Assembly (NCBI RefSeq): GCF_029848115.1
Contig: NZ_JARVXG010000042.1
Location: forward strand, 17,501-55,000
Source of the DNA: Methanobacterium formicicum
Lineage (GTDB): Archaea > Methanobacteriota > Methanobacteria > Methanobacteriales > Methanobacteriaceae
Reading direction: 5' to 3'
Length of the DNA: 37,500 bases
A program made the position numbers and the translations under genes. Below the pieces are notes generated by a model that was not told where the DNA came from, did no database searches, and worked only from the letters and a program-made list of their open reading frames with translations. Below, piece after piece: positions 26,881 through 35,069 of the stretch; position 1 is the first letter of the stretch; each line of letters starts with the position of its first letter.

Positions 26881-28305
26881 ATGAATTCCATTCAAAAAAT
26901 AGCCAAAAACGTAGGAATTCTTTTCACCTCCCAAATTGTAAGTTACATCTTCACCTTCTTTGTGGTAATTTACACTGCCCGCTATCTGGGTGCTGAAAAC
27001 TTTGGTATTTTATCACTGGCCCTTTCAATTTCGGCAATTGTTGGTGTCTCTGCTGATTTAGGCTTTAATTCATTAATTGTCCGGGAAGTAGCTCGAAACA
27101 AAAAATTAGAATCCAAATATGTGAGTAATGTCCTGTTAATTAAAATTTTACTGTTGTTCCTCACTTATGGAATTACTGCCATAATGGTGACGGTTTTAAA
27201 TTATTCTGCTCTGGTGAAAACTGTAATTTATGTCATCACCCTGTACGTGGTGATAAATTCATTTTACGGCGTATTTAACTCGGTTTTCCAGGCCCACGAA
27301 AAAATGGAATACATTGCCGTAGGAACTGTACTCAGTGGACTAATACTGTTTGTGGGGACATTTATTGGACTGTATCTTCATTATAACCTTCTGTATTTTG
27401 CGGTGATCTATGTTGTTTCCAGCAGTCTGGTGTTTATTTACATTTTCCTGGCATACCTGCGGAAATTTTCACTACCAAAATTAAGTGATCTCGACTGGGA
27501 GTTTTCCTACCTTAACTTTAAAGAAGCCCTTTACTTTGGAATCACCGCATTCCTGGTGGCTATTTATTTTTACGTGTCTTCCATTCTTCTTTCTATTCTG
27601 GATGGTAACTACGCCGTGGGCATATTCAATGCCTCCTGGCGGTTAATTTCTGTTTTCCTATTTATACCCAATGCTGTAATATTGGCTTTGTTTCCAGTAA
27701 TGTCTAGACACTTCCAATCATCAAAGGAGCTTCTGGAATTCGAATATAATAAAATTTTTAAATATTTATCCGTTATTTCTGTCTTTATCATGATTTACGG
27801 CTTTATATTTGCTAAGGAAATAATTGGTATCTGTTATGGTGCCGGTTATTCTGATTCAGTGGTTACCCTTCAGGTGGTGATCTTTGCCGTGCCGGTCATT
27901 TTTATCACCACTTTGTTCGGTAATCTTTTGGGAAGTGTGAATCAGCAGAGGTTTGTCACCATTGTGGCAGCAATTAATGCCGTGGCCAATATACTGTTGA
28001 ATATTCTGTTAATTTCCCAGTTGAGCTACATTGGTGCTGCCTTAGTAACCATCTTCACGGAATCCATTGGATTTTTGCTGATGTTTTATTATATATCCAA
28101 GTACATATTCAAGATATCAATAGTAAGTAGCCTGAAGAGAATAATATTCATAGGTATTGTCACGGCCTTGGCAATGTACGTCTTAAAACTTCAGATTAAC
28201 TGGGTTTTCTCTGCTGTAGTGGGATTCCTACTATTTGGGATACTTTTACTTAAGTTAAAGGTGATTTCCAGTGGGGATATAAAAATGTTCAAGGAAATTT
28301 TGTGA
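26881..28305 (+). CDS. Polysaccharide flippase (MOP/Wzx-like)
   Basis: 474 residues with 12-14 hydrophobic segments through its length. N-terminal ARYLGAENFGILSLALSISA and DLGFNSLIVREVARNK are the conserved start of polysaccharide biosynthesis (RfbX/Wzx-type) proteins; later FPVMSRHFQSS and AFAV-like LQVVIFAVPVIF are also typical. Predicted to move lipid-linked glycan units across the cytoplasmic membrane. Preceded by a 233-bp AT-rich spacer with no SD, and followed by a methyltransferase gene that starts at its stop codon. Central member of the glycan cluster. Confidence 0.92.
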   Translation: MNSIQKIAKNVGILFTSQIVSYIFTFFVVIYTARYLGAENFGILSLALSISAIVGVSADLGFNSLIVREVARNKKLESKYVSNVLLIKILLLFLTYGITAIMVTVLNYSALVKTVIYVITLYVVINSFYGVFNSVFQAHEKMEYIAVGTVLSGLILFVGTFIGLYLHYNLLYFAVIYVVSSSLVFIYIFLAYLRKFSLPKLSDLDWEFSYLNFKEALYFGITAFLVAIYFYVSSILLSILDGNYAVGIFNASWRLISVFLFIPNAVILALFPVMSRHFQSSKELLEFEYNKIFKYLSVISVFIMIYGFIFAKEIIGICYGAGYSDSVVTLQVVIFAVPVIFITTLFGNLLGSVNQQRFVTIVAAINAVANILLNILLISQLSYIGAALVTIFTESIGFLLMFYYISKYIFKISIVSSLKRIIFIGIVTALAMYVLKLQINWVFSAVVGFLLFGILLLKLKVISSGDIKMFKEIL

Positions 28306-28991
28306 TGAAAATGAGAATTAATGATGTGGTTAAAACTCAATTTGATTTTGGATGGAAGAAATGGGGTAAAAATGTTCCAGGTTATGCAGAACCAACCCTA
28401 AAACATCAAAAGGGAGATATACTTGACATAGGCTGTGCAACCTGTGAATTATACGTCTATCTCAAGAAAAACGGATGGAATGGTAATTACTATGGCATTG
28501 ACATTAAAAGGTACCCTGGTTATGATTATCCTGATGGTGCCCACCTGATAATTGGAGATCCCATGGAAATGGAATTTCCCCCGGTTGACACCATTGTACT
28601 CTACAATATTCTGGAACATGTGGATGATCCCGTGGGTTTACTGGAAAAAGCCCTGGCCAGTTCTAAAAACGTGCTGATCAACGTACCCAAAAGGAATGAA
28701 GAACTATGGGAGTATGGGGTAGTAGAGTTTCACCAACTGGATAAAACCCATAGAAATTGCGGATTTTCCACGGAAGAGGTCTATAAATTGTGTGACATTG
28801 CTGGAGGTAGCCTAGTGGATTATGAAGAATTTATTGAAATTAAACCTACCTTTGGGCTGGCTTCCTGGAATAGTAATCTACCAAAATATGCCATGATCCT
28901 TTTAAACCGGATATCCTTCGCTATTTTGAATCTCTTTTTCTCATCACGAAAATTCTACAGTGACATCTGGTGTGAAGTAGTGAAAAAATGA
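28305..28991 (+). CDS. SAM-dependent methyltransferase (class I)
   Basis: 228 residues. SAM motif I DILDIGCATCELYVYLKKNG, motif II YYGIDIKRYPGYDYP, motif IV TIVLYNILEHVDDPVGLLEK and KNVLINVPKR. Likely methylates a sugar or another part of the glycan made by this cluster. The C-terminal hydrophobic stretch (MILLNRISFAILNLFF) may touch the membrane. Start ambiguity: GTG 28302, ATG 28305 and ATG 28311 are all in frame; aagga lies 10 bp before 28305, which I choose. The stop overlaps the next gene start by ATGA. Confidence 0.85.
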   Translation: MKMRINDVVKTQFDFGWKKWGKNVPGYAEPTLKHQKGDILDIGCATCELYVYLKKNGWNGNYYGIDIKRYPGYDYPDGAHLIIGDPMEMEFPPVDTIVLYNILEHVDDPVGLLEKALASSKNVLINVPKRNEELWEYGVVEFHQLDKTHRNCGFSTEEVYKLCDIAGGSLVDYEEFIEIKPTFGLASWNSNLPKYAMILLNRISFAILNLFFSSRKFYSDIWCEVVKK

Positions 28992-30115
28992 AGATAGGAA
29001 TACTATCCTGGATACTGGACCGGGAAAGGACGGGTATTGATAATTACCTCTACAACATTGTCCGGGAAATGATTATTAAGGATAAATCCCGTGACATAAC
29101 CCTGATCCATTACCGGAAAACAGACAACCCCCTTTACCAGATGGTAAATGAGGTGGTTATTGGTTCTTTACCGGGAAATATGGAAAATCCAGTGAGCCTG
29201 TCCCGGGCTCTTAAAAGAGAGGAAATCGATGTGTTGCATTTACCCTCCCATATGGCACTCCAGGTTAACCCTTTTTTCGTAAGTTCCCAAGTGAAAAAGG
29301 TTTTAACCATCCACGATCTTATTCCATTTTTCTTCAAGGACAAGCTCCCTTTTTTCTATAAATTCTGGGCACCCTCATTGAAGCTAATCAAGAACAGACC
29401 CCACTGTATAATCACCGACTCACAAAACACACGTAATGACCTCATAAACCATCTCCAGATACCTGAAGAAAAGATAAAAGTCATTCCCCTGGCTCCTAAT
29501 AAAGATTACACTTTTATGGAGGACAAAGCTCCAGTAAAAGACGAAATACTGGCTAAGTATGGGATATCTTCCCCCTTCATCCTTTACGTGGGGACGGTTG
29601 AATTACGTAAAAATATCCCCCTTATCATTAAATCCTTTTATAAGCTCTTAAAGAGTGGAGTGGAGTGTAAATTGGTATTGATTGGAAAATTAGGTTATGG
29701 ATTTCCTGAAATATCTCAAACTGTAGAGACACTGGGACTGGGGGATCAGGTTCTGTTCATGGGTTATGTTCCTGATGAGGATCTGGTTAAATTCTACAAT
29801 GCTGCCGATTTATTCGTCTTCCCCTCACTATACGAAGGATTTGGACTACCTCCCCTGGAAGCCATGGCCTGTGGATGTCCACTAATATCATCAAACACCT
29901 CTTCCCTACCCGAAGTAGTGGGGGATGCGGGAATCACTCTGGATCCAGAGGACTGTGAAGGGTTCACCAAAGCCATGTACCAGGTAATGACCAGTCCCGG
30001 TCTCCAGGAGGAAATGAGTCAGCAAAGTCTGGAAAGGGCTAAATTATTTTCCTGGAAAAAAACTGCCGAGGAAACCTGGAAAGTATACCAGGAAGTCCAT
30101 AAAGAGGGTTATTAA
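28988..30115 (+). CDS. Family 4 glycosyltransferase A
   Basis: 375 residues, GT-B fold. N-terminal [20 protein letters not shown] with the Gly-rich donor/acceptor loop, [14 protein letters not shown], middle [14 protein letters not shown] (C-domain first strand) and the donor-site motif [20 protein letters not shown] with E-x7-E, followed by [11 protein letters not shown]. Matches the GT4 mannosyl/glucosyltransferase group. Uses a nucleotide sugar; donor not readable. Overlaps the methyltransferase gene by four bases. A short series of tandem duplications begins at its stop codon. Confidence 0.92.
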   Translation: MKIGILSWILDRERTGIDNYLYNIVREMIIKDKSRDITLIHYRKTDNPLYQMVNEVVIGSLPGNMENPVSLSRALKREEIDVLHLPSHMALQVNPFFVSSQVKKVLTIHDLIPFFFKDKLPFFYKFWAPSLKLIKNRPHCIITDSQNTRNDLINHLQIPEEKIKVIPLAPNKDYTFMEDKAPVKDEILAKYGISSPFILYVGTVELRKNIPLIIKSFYKLLKSGVECKLVLIGKLGYGFPEISQTVETLGLGDQVLFMGYVPDEDLVKFYNAADLFVFPSLYEGFGLPPLEAMACGCPLISSNTSSLPEVVGDAGITLDPEDCEGFTKAMYQVMTSPGLQEEMSQQSLERAKLFSWKKTAEETWKVYQEVHKEGY

Positions 30116-30191
30116 ATAAAGAATGAATTCCCTAAATAAAGAAATGGATTCCCCTTTAAGTTAAAATTGAACCATTTAAGTTAAAATTGAA
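30113..30191 (+). repeat. Two consecutive short tandem duplications
   Basis: taaataaagaatgaattccc (30113-30132) is followed by a near copy (30133-30154, two extra bases), then tttaagttaaaattgaa occurs twice (30155-30171 and 30175-30191). All periods are 20-22 bp; the first copy starts on the stop codon of the preceding gene. Confidence 0.65.
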
Positions 30192-30232
30192 GATGGATTA
30201 AAAAATTCAATAAAGCTGAAGGTTTAGTAATC

Positions 30233-31426
30233 ATGAAAATAGCTGTATTTCATAACCTGCCCACGGGAGGGGCCAAGAGGGCACTGTACAACAGTGTTGA
30301 ATTCCTGTCCCGGGATCATCAGGTTGATGTTTTTGTTCCTTCCCTGGCTGATGAAGATTATCTATCCTTGAAGGATGTAGCCCATGGTTTTCGCATTTAT
30401 CCCGTGAAAAATACCCTCCCTGGTTTTTTATACTCGACCCTGAAGTACTTCCCCTCCAAAATTTCCATCAGGGACCTGGAAAAAACCCAGAAACAAATGG
30501 CCCAGGAGGTTAACCGCAGGGACTATGATGTGGTTCTCTGTGAGCAGGATAAATACACCATGGCTCCCTTCTTTTTGAAATACCTTAAAAAACCACATGT
30601 TTATTTTTGCCAGCAACCCGTACATTCCCAGGGTAAGATTTCCCAGATACTGTACAATGAGGCGGGCATAAAAACCTCCTTTAACGTCGAAGCCCTGCGT
30701 TTTAGACTTTTCATGAATCGTATGATTAACCTGGACCAAAAATTGACCAGTCACTCACACTACACTGTGGTAAATTCCTATTTTTCCCATGAAACCGTAT
30801 TAAGAAGTTACGGAGTAAATGCCCTGGTTTCTTACCTGGGAGTGGATACCAGTCAGTTCCGGCCAATGGATATTCCCCGTGAAAACTTCATCCTCTCTGT
30901 AGGCCGTTGCATACCAGAAAAAGGCTTTGATTTTATTATAAAATCCCTGGGAAAAATTGATGAAAAAACACGCCCGGAACTGGTTCTTATCTCTGACTTG
31001 GTAAATATATACTGGAAAAATTATCTGGAAAACCTGGCCCACCAGTTAAATGTTAAATTGAAGATTTTGGTTCTGGTAACTGATGAAGAACTGGTGGAAC
31101 TTTATAATAAGGCTCAACTTGTTGTTTATGCACCTTATCTTGAACCCTTTGGCCTGGTTCCCCTGGAAGCCATGAGTTGCCGCACCCCAGTGATAGGAGT
31201 AAAGGAGGGAGGTGTAAGGGAAACCATCCAACATCAGGAGACAGGAATACTCACCGATAGGGATGAAGTATCGTTCTCCCAGGTAGTTACCGAACTGCTG
31301 CTTGATCAAGATAAAAGGGAAAAACTGGCCACACAATCTTATAAGAACATCCAGAAATTCTGGACACTGGAATGTTCTGGAAAAAGATTATTAAATCATT
31401 TAGAGCGTACAGTTGATTTATATTAA
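30233..31426 (+). CDS. Family 4 glycosyltransferase B
   Basis: 397 residues, GT-B fold. MKIAVFHNLPTGGAKRALYN has the Gly-Gly-A-x-R loop of the N-domain. SYLGVDTSQFRP and FILSVGRCIPEKGFDFIIKS start the C-domain; APYLEPFGLVPLEAMSCRTP gives the E-x7-E donor site and is followed by VGVKEGG-type IGVKEGGVRETIQ. Inside the N-domain YVNRRDYDVVLCEQDKYT and FCQQPVH are less common. Member of the GT4 family, donor unknown. SD aaggtt about 9 bp before ATG 30233. Co-directional with the surrounding cluster. Confidence 0.9.
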   Translation: MKIAVFHNLPTGGAKRALYNSVEFLSRDHQVDVFVPSLADEDYLSLKDVAHGFRIYPVKNTLPGFLYSTLKYFPSKISIRDLEKTQKQMAQEVNRRDYDVVLCEQDKYTMAPFFLKYLKKPHVYFCQQPVHSQGKISQILYNEAGIKTSFNVEALRFRLFMNRMINLDQKLTSHSHYTVVNSYFSHETVLRSYGVNALVSYLGVDTSQFRPMDIPRENFILSVGRCIPEKGFDFIIKSLGKIDEKTRPELVLISDLVNIYWKNYLENLAHQLNVKLKILVLVTDEELVELYNKAQLVVYAPYLEPFGLVPLEAMSCRTPVIGVKEGGVRETIQHQETGILTDRDEVSFSQVVTELLLDQDKREKLATQSYKNIQKFWTLECSGKRLLNHLERTVDLY

Positions 31427-31443
31427 GTTCAAGCCATATTATC

Positions 31444-31455
31444 CATGTTAACATG
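31444..31455. promoter_or_regulatory. 12-bp perfect palindrome catgttaacatg
   Basis: Lies 25-36 bp before ATG 31480 in the 53-bp gap between two glycosyltransferase genes. Could be an operator, or chance in an AT-rich spacer. Confidence 0.3.
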
Positions 31456-31479
31456 TTAGATTAAGGCCCTGGTTTGAAT

Positions 31480-32595
31480 ATGAAAAATAAAGACCATGAT
31501 CTGGAGACAACTCACCGTGTTTCCATAGTGATTATAAATTGGAATAACTGGATGGACACCCTGGAATGTTTAAAATCACTATTAAATATTAACAACTCCG
31601 TATTCCAGATTGTTCTGGTGGATAACAATTCCACTGATGACTCCATCACTCAGATCCGGGATTTTGCCCGACAAATACCCCTGGAAATTGCTGAATTTAG
31701 AGAAGGTGAATTAGAAAACCCTCGATCTAAAAATGATTTGCAGGAGAAACTGGTACTGATCAAGAATAATATTAATCATGGTTTTGCAGCTGGAAACAAT
31801 ATTGGGGTGCACTTTGCCTTGCAATATCTTAACCCGGATTATGTCTTACTTTTAAATAACGATACCATTACCCATGAAAATTTCCTGGATGAATTGCTTA
31901 GGGTGGCCTGCCGAAATGATAGAGTGGGAAGTATACAACCGGTTCTGCTAAATTATGATGCATCAGCCATTGATTCCCTGGGCCAGGAGTGCTACTGGTG
32001 GGGTGCTGAGGATATCTGCATGGGACAGCCCCTTAACCACATTGAAAAGGGAATATTCAGTGATGGGGAAATATTCGGGTCCTGTGCAGCAGCCGCCCTC
32101 TATCCCTGCGAAGTTTTAAGGGAAACTGGACTGTTTGATGGGGATTTCTTTGTGGAACTGGAAGACGTAGATCTTTCCTGGAGGATCCGTTTATCTGGTT
32201 ATAACTCATTTTTAGCCGGAAAAGCATTGGTTTATCATAAACGCGGTGTTTCTGGTACTCTGTCATCCAGGGATATAATTAAAGGGGTGAAGGATGAGTC
32301 CATGGTACATAAATGGCACCGTCAGAGTAGAAACTGGCTAATAATTGTCACCCGTTACTACCCTAAATCAATCATAGCCAAGGCAATATTCAGATATCCT
32401 CATAAAGTGCTTTTCACCCTTTTCAGGTTAATCTATTCGTCTATTATACTGGGAAAAATTAGAAAAACCGGTAAAATTTTACACAAAAATTTAAAAGTCC
32501 GCAAGAAAGTTAAAAAAAATAGATTTTGGAGTCAAATTTGGCAGAAATGGCTTAAAAGTAGTCCCACAACATGTGGAAATGTGAATGATGGATAG
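31480..32595 (+). CDS. Family 2 glycosyltransferase (rhamnosyltransferase-like), paralogue B
   Basis: 371 residues. RVSIVIINWNNWMDTLECLK, IVLVDNNSTDDSITQI, KNNINHGFAAGNNIGVHFA, metal motif LLNNDTITHE and ELEDVDLSWRIRLSGYNSF (catalytic E-D). Same architecture as the gene at 25583 but with a shorter insert between the first and second motifs. The C-terminus is basic (KSIIAKAIFRYPHKVLFTLF onward) and may lie on the membrane. Start: TTG 31474 is in frame, but ATG 31480 has the better context (aagg further upstream). Last plus-strand gene of the glycan cluster; faces the DUF2304 gene. Confidence 0.88.
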   Translation: MKNKDHDLETTHRVSIVIINWNNWMDTLECLKSLLNINNSVFQIVLVDNNSTDDSITQIRDFARQIPLEIAEFREGELENPRSKNDLQEKLVLIKNNINHGFAAGNNIGVHFALQYLNPDYVLLLNNDTITHENFLDELLRVACRNDRVGSIQPVLLNYDASAIDSLGQECYWWGAEDICMGQPLNHIEKGIFSDGEIFGSCAAAALYPCEVLRETGLFDGDFFVELEDVDLSWRIRLSGYNSFLAGKALVYHKRGVSGTLSSRDIIKGVKDESMVHKWHRQSRNWLIIVTRYYPKSIIAKAIFRYPHKVLFTLFRLIYSSIILGKIRKTGKILHKNLKVRKKVKKNRFWSQIWQKWLKSSPTTCGNVNDG

Positions 32596-32605
32596 TCAAA
32601 TCTTT

Positions 32606-32767
32606 TCATGCAATTGGATTCCATTTCACAAACAATTCCTTTATATTGGGGCTTTCCAGTAACCGTATATAACTTTCAGTGACAAGTGAACAGGATGAGG
32701 ATGAAACTAAGGGTAACCCCTTAAATCCCAGGAGATTGGTTATGGTTTCATCAGTTCTTGTGTGAAT
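32606..32767 (-). pseudogene. Possible gene remnant (53-codon open frame without start)
   Basis: Minus strand, one frame off the DUF2304 gene, open from just after a TAG at 32768-32770 to TGA at 32606-32608. The product would read ...ITNLLGFKGLPLVSSSSCSL then VTESYIRLLESPNIKELFVK and WNPIA; composition and pattern look like the C-terminus of a folded protein. It has no ATG/GTG/TTG start in a useful place. Either the 3' remnant of a lost gene or chance. I do not recognise a family. Confidence 0.35.
32700..32752. terminator. Interrupted inverted repeat at a convergent junction
   Basis: gatgaaac (32700-32707) pairs with gtttcatc (32745-32752), and taacc (32714-32718) with ggtta (32738-32742): 13 bp in all with unequal internal loops. 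It ends on the DUF2304 stop codon. Role as a shared 3'-end hairpin is inferred; it overlaps the remnant frame. Confidence 0.4.
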
Positions 32768-33158
32768 CTATATTATTTTCTTCTGTTTCAGAATCCTTAT
32801 CCTTTGGAGGGGTTTTTCTCTCAAAATCTGAGGATTGGCCTTTTTCTAGTGCTATTTCCTGTACTAAATGGGTTATTTCTTCCTCAACATTTTCGATCAT
32901 GTTGTATATTTTGAATATAAAATAATAACAGCCAATTAACCCAATTATAAGTATTAAATCAAGTCCCCGACCAATTCCAGTGGCTCTGGCCAGTAATGAA
33001 CTGGTATCCGGATTAACCGAGAAAATGATCAGCAGTATCCACACTGCACTCCACACCAGGAGCATATTGAGGGACATTTTCCCACTTTTGAATCTTAAAA
33101 AGGTGACTATTATACCAATTATCCCGATTAACACTCCAATATACTGATATAATATCAT
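32751..33158 (-). CDS. DUF2304 membrane protein
   Basis: 135 residues. Three hydrophobic segments: about 4-21, 31-48 and 62-85, with [20 protein letters not shown] between the first two and an [20 protein letters not shown] stretch before the third, which is the DUF2304 signature. The C-terminal 45 residues are charged (coiled-coil-like [20 protein letters not shown], then Lys/Glu-rich). DUF2304 proteins often sit beside DPM-like glycosyltransferases, as here (92 bp downstream of one), and are thought to serve in lipid-linked sugar work. Start ATG 33158 with ggagg 8 bp upstream. Confidence 0.88.
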   Translation of the reverse strand: MILYQYIGVLIGIIGIIVTFLRFKSGKMSLNMLLVWSAVWILLIIFSVNPDTSSLLARATGIGRGLDLILIIGLIGCYYFIFKIYNMIENVEEEITHLVQEIALEKGQSSDFERKTPPKDKDSETEENNIDSHKN

Positions 33159-33234
33159 TGACACAACCTCCAATTGGTTCCTGAATTGTTATTAATGTTC
33201 TTGAAATATTCTTAAAATACACTTTCTTAAATTA

Positions 33235-33268
33235 TACTTGAAAATATTCCTTACTTGAAAATATTCCT
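33235..33268 (-). repeat. Perfect 17-bp tandem duplication across a stop codon
   Basis: tacttgaaaatattcct at 33235-33251 and 33252-33268; a degenerate third copy lies near 33209-33225. On the minus strand the duplicated unit is the last codons of the glycosyltransferase gene (RNIFK and stop), repeated downstream of the stop. Confidence 0.75.
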
Positions 33269-33970
33269 GATTAATTTGGCCAGTATTTTAAGTCCTACCT
33301 TGGTGTTGGTTCCCTTGGAGAGGGAGTAATCAGTGTAAATGGTGGTAATGGGTACTTCTACCAGTCGCAATTTTTTACGCTGCACTTCTCCAATGATCTC
33401 TGAGGAAATACCGTAATCACGGGAGTGAAGTTCCATTGACCCTGCTGCTTCGTTGCTGAATGCACGCAGACCTGATTGGGAGTCTTCAACATCCCTACCA
33501 TAAAAGAGGAGGGTTATTAAATTCATCACCACATTCCCAAACTTCTTACGAAAGGGCATTTCTTGAAAGTTCCTCTTCCCAATCACCACATCGGCCTCAC
33601 CATTGATCAGGGGCAGACATAGGGGGATGATATCCGGGGAGTGGTGCTGACCATCGGCATCGAAGGTTACGATTATATCTGCATTGTGTGATAGGGCGGC
33701 CTTAATACCGGTTCGCAGAGCACCACCCAATCCCCGGTTTATAGGATGCCGGTAAAGACTTACCTGGGAGGGATATCTTTTTACGAAACCACTGGCGACC
33801 CAATAGGTGTTGTCGGTGGAACCATCATCAACCACCATCAGATTAACACCAAGATCAACCAGTTCCCCCATAACGCCATCTAAGGTTTTCTCCTCATTGT
33901 AAGCAGGTAAAATGACGTATATGCCTTTTTGCTGCTGGAATAAATCTACCGTGGCTTCAATACTATTCAA
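33251..33970 (-). CDS. Dolichol-phosphate mannosyltransferase-like family 2 glycosyltransferase
   Basis: 239 residues, a single GT-A domain: GIYVILPAYNEEKTLDGVM, NLMVVDDGSTDNTYWVA, NRGLGGALRTGIKAAL, metal motif VTFDADGQHHSPDIIP, then DVEDSQSGLRAFS. No C-terminal TM region, so it belongs to the small DPM1-like group that loads a sugar on a polyprenyl phosphate. The start is TTG 33970: gaggag lies 8 bp upstream, and no ATG is found in frame nearby. DUF2304 follows downstream on the same strand. A 17-bp duplication covers its 3' end. Confidence 0.9.
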   Translation of the reverse strand: MNSIEATVDLFQQQKGIYVILPAYNEEKTLDGVMGELVDLGVNLMVVDDGSTDNTYWVASGFVKRYPSQVSLYRHPINRGLGGALRTGIKAALSHNADIIVTFDADGQHHSPDIIPLCLPLINGEADVVIGKRNFQEMPFRKKFGNVVMNLITLLFYGRDVEDSQSGLRAFSNEAAGSMELHSRDYGISSEIIGEVQRKKLRLVEVPITTIYTDYSLSKGTNTKVGLKILAKLIRNIFK

Positions 33971-34020
33971 TATGATTTCTCCTCGGGTTAAATGACTGCT
34001 ATAATGGTTTTAAAGTCTTA

Positions 34021-34058
34021 ATCAGTTTCTATGCTTTTTTAAATCAATTTCTATGCTT
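34021..34058. repeat. Direct repeat of 16 bp upstream of the DPM-like gene
   Basis: atcagtttctatgctt (34021-34036) and atcaatttctatgctt (34043-34058), one mismatch, 22-bp period. Confidence 0.55.
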
Positions 34059-34134
34059 CTTAATTTAATATTCAATTCAACTGATAAAGCAGGATATCTC
34101 GAGATATTTCACAACCAACCCAATTTTTTTGACA

Positions 34135-34704
34135 TTAACTGAGTTTTATTGCCAGTTCAGCCACTCTTTTACCCAGATTCTGTGAGGTTTGCAATCCAAT
34201 CTCATCCTCAGCAGTGGCTCCCACACCAGTTCCACCGTAGTGGGCCATAGGGGCCCCATCACCAACAACTATGGCATCCTGGATGAGTAAAAACTCATGA
34301 ATAGCAGCAATCGTGGTTTCCTGACCACCATTACGGGATCCTCCAGTAGCTATGGCTCCACCAACCTTATTTTTAAGTTTAAAATCCATCCGCAGTGGTC
34401 TGGAGCGGTCCATTAACATTTTAAGTTGTGAAGTTACATTGCCAAAGTATACCGGGCTTCCAATGATAAAACCATCGGCTTTCACCATTTTTTCCAGTAT
34501 TTCTCCCATATCATCGTATATGGCACATTCACCAGTGGCTTTGCATATATCACAAGCCACACAGGGCTCAATTTCGGCACTTCCCAATCTCACCAGTTCT
34601 ATCTCTGCTCCTACATCACCGGCGGCCTTTAAAGCTTCTTTTATCAGGTTTTCAGTGTTACCTTCTTTACGGGGACTTCCAACTATTCCCATGATTCTAA
34701 CCAA
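34135..34704 (-). CDS. Iron-sulfur flavoprotein (Isf)-like NADPH-dependent FMN reductase
   Basis: 189 residues, flavodoxin-like fold: phosphate loop [40 protein letters not shown] and [28 protein letters not shown] has the spacing C-x2-C-x2-C-x5-C, the compact cluster motif of methanogen Isf proteins, so one [4Fe-4S] is likely beside FMN. Isf accepts electrons from ferredoxin and may reduce oxygen or peroxide. Start: TTG 34704 is preferred, as ggagg lies 8 bp upstream and homologues begin M-V-x-I-(M/I)-G-I-x-G-S; ATG 34692 is 20 bp from the SD. Confidence 0.88.
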   Translation of the reverse strand: MVRIMGIVGSPRKEGNTENLIKEALKAAGDVGAEIELVRLGSAEIEPCVACDICKATGECAIYDDMGEILEKMVKADGFIIGSPVYFGNVTSQLKMLMDRSRPLRMDFKLKNKVGGAIATGGSRNGGQETTIAAIHEFLLIQDAIVVGDGAPMAHYGGTGVGATAEDEIGLQTSQNLGKRVAELAIKLS

Positions 34705-35069
34705 TTGAACATCCTCCCAATATAAATTCAGGATTTTTAAAAATTTCTTTGACAAAAAAATTTTTACCTTTTTGATAATTGAATCTTATTATCCTAATCG
34801 TTTGATAAATCCATGTCATTCATATTAATGATTCTATATTAAAAATAGTATCCTCAATTTTAAGTAGTTGTATGCTTAGAGTATACCTTAACTTTTTCCG
34901 GGGATGATTATGGTTAAGCCCGAGATAAAGTGATTTTCAAAGAAAGACCTTCTTAAACTGTTAATCTTAAGTTTTACATTGATTTAAAAATAATTATAAT
35001 ATTATTTTAGGAATCATATTTTAGGAATCATTAAAATTGCATTTTTTAAAAAGCTAGGGAGTTAGTTCA
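34705..35069. other. AT-rich divergent spacer
   Basis: 365 bp between the Isf-like gene (minus) and the MnmC-like gene (plus). No gene seen; the longest plausible frame with an SD-like site is seven codons (near 34910). A perfect 14-bp tandem duplication lies at 35004-35031, and aattataatatta (about 34992-35004) could be the plus-strand TATA box. Confidence 0.5.
35004..35031 (+). repeat. Perfect 14-bp tandem duplication upstream of the MnmC-like gene
   Basis: attttaggaatcat at 35004-35017 and 35018-35031, 39-66 bp before the ATG at 35070. Confidence 0.7.

Noticed and set aside
30113..30191. Repeats considered as a CRISPR or att site
   Set aside because: Only two pairs of different duplications, no unique spacers, no integrase or mobile gene nearby.
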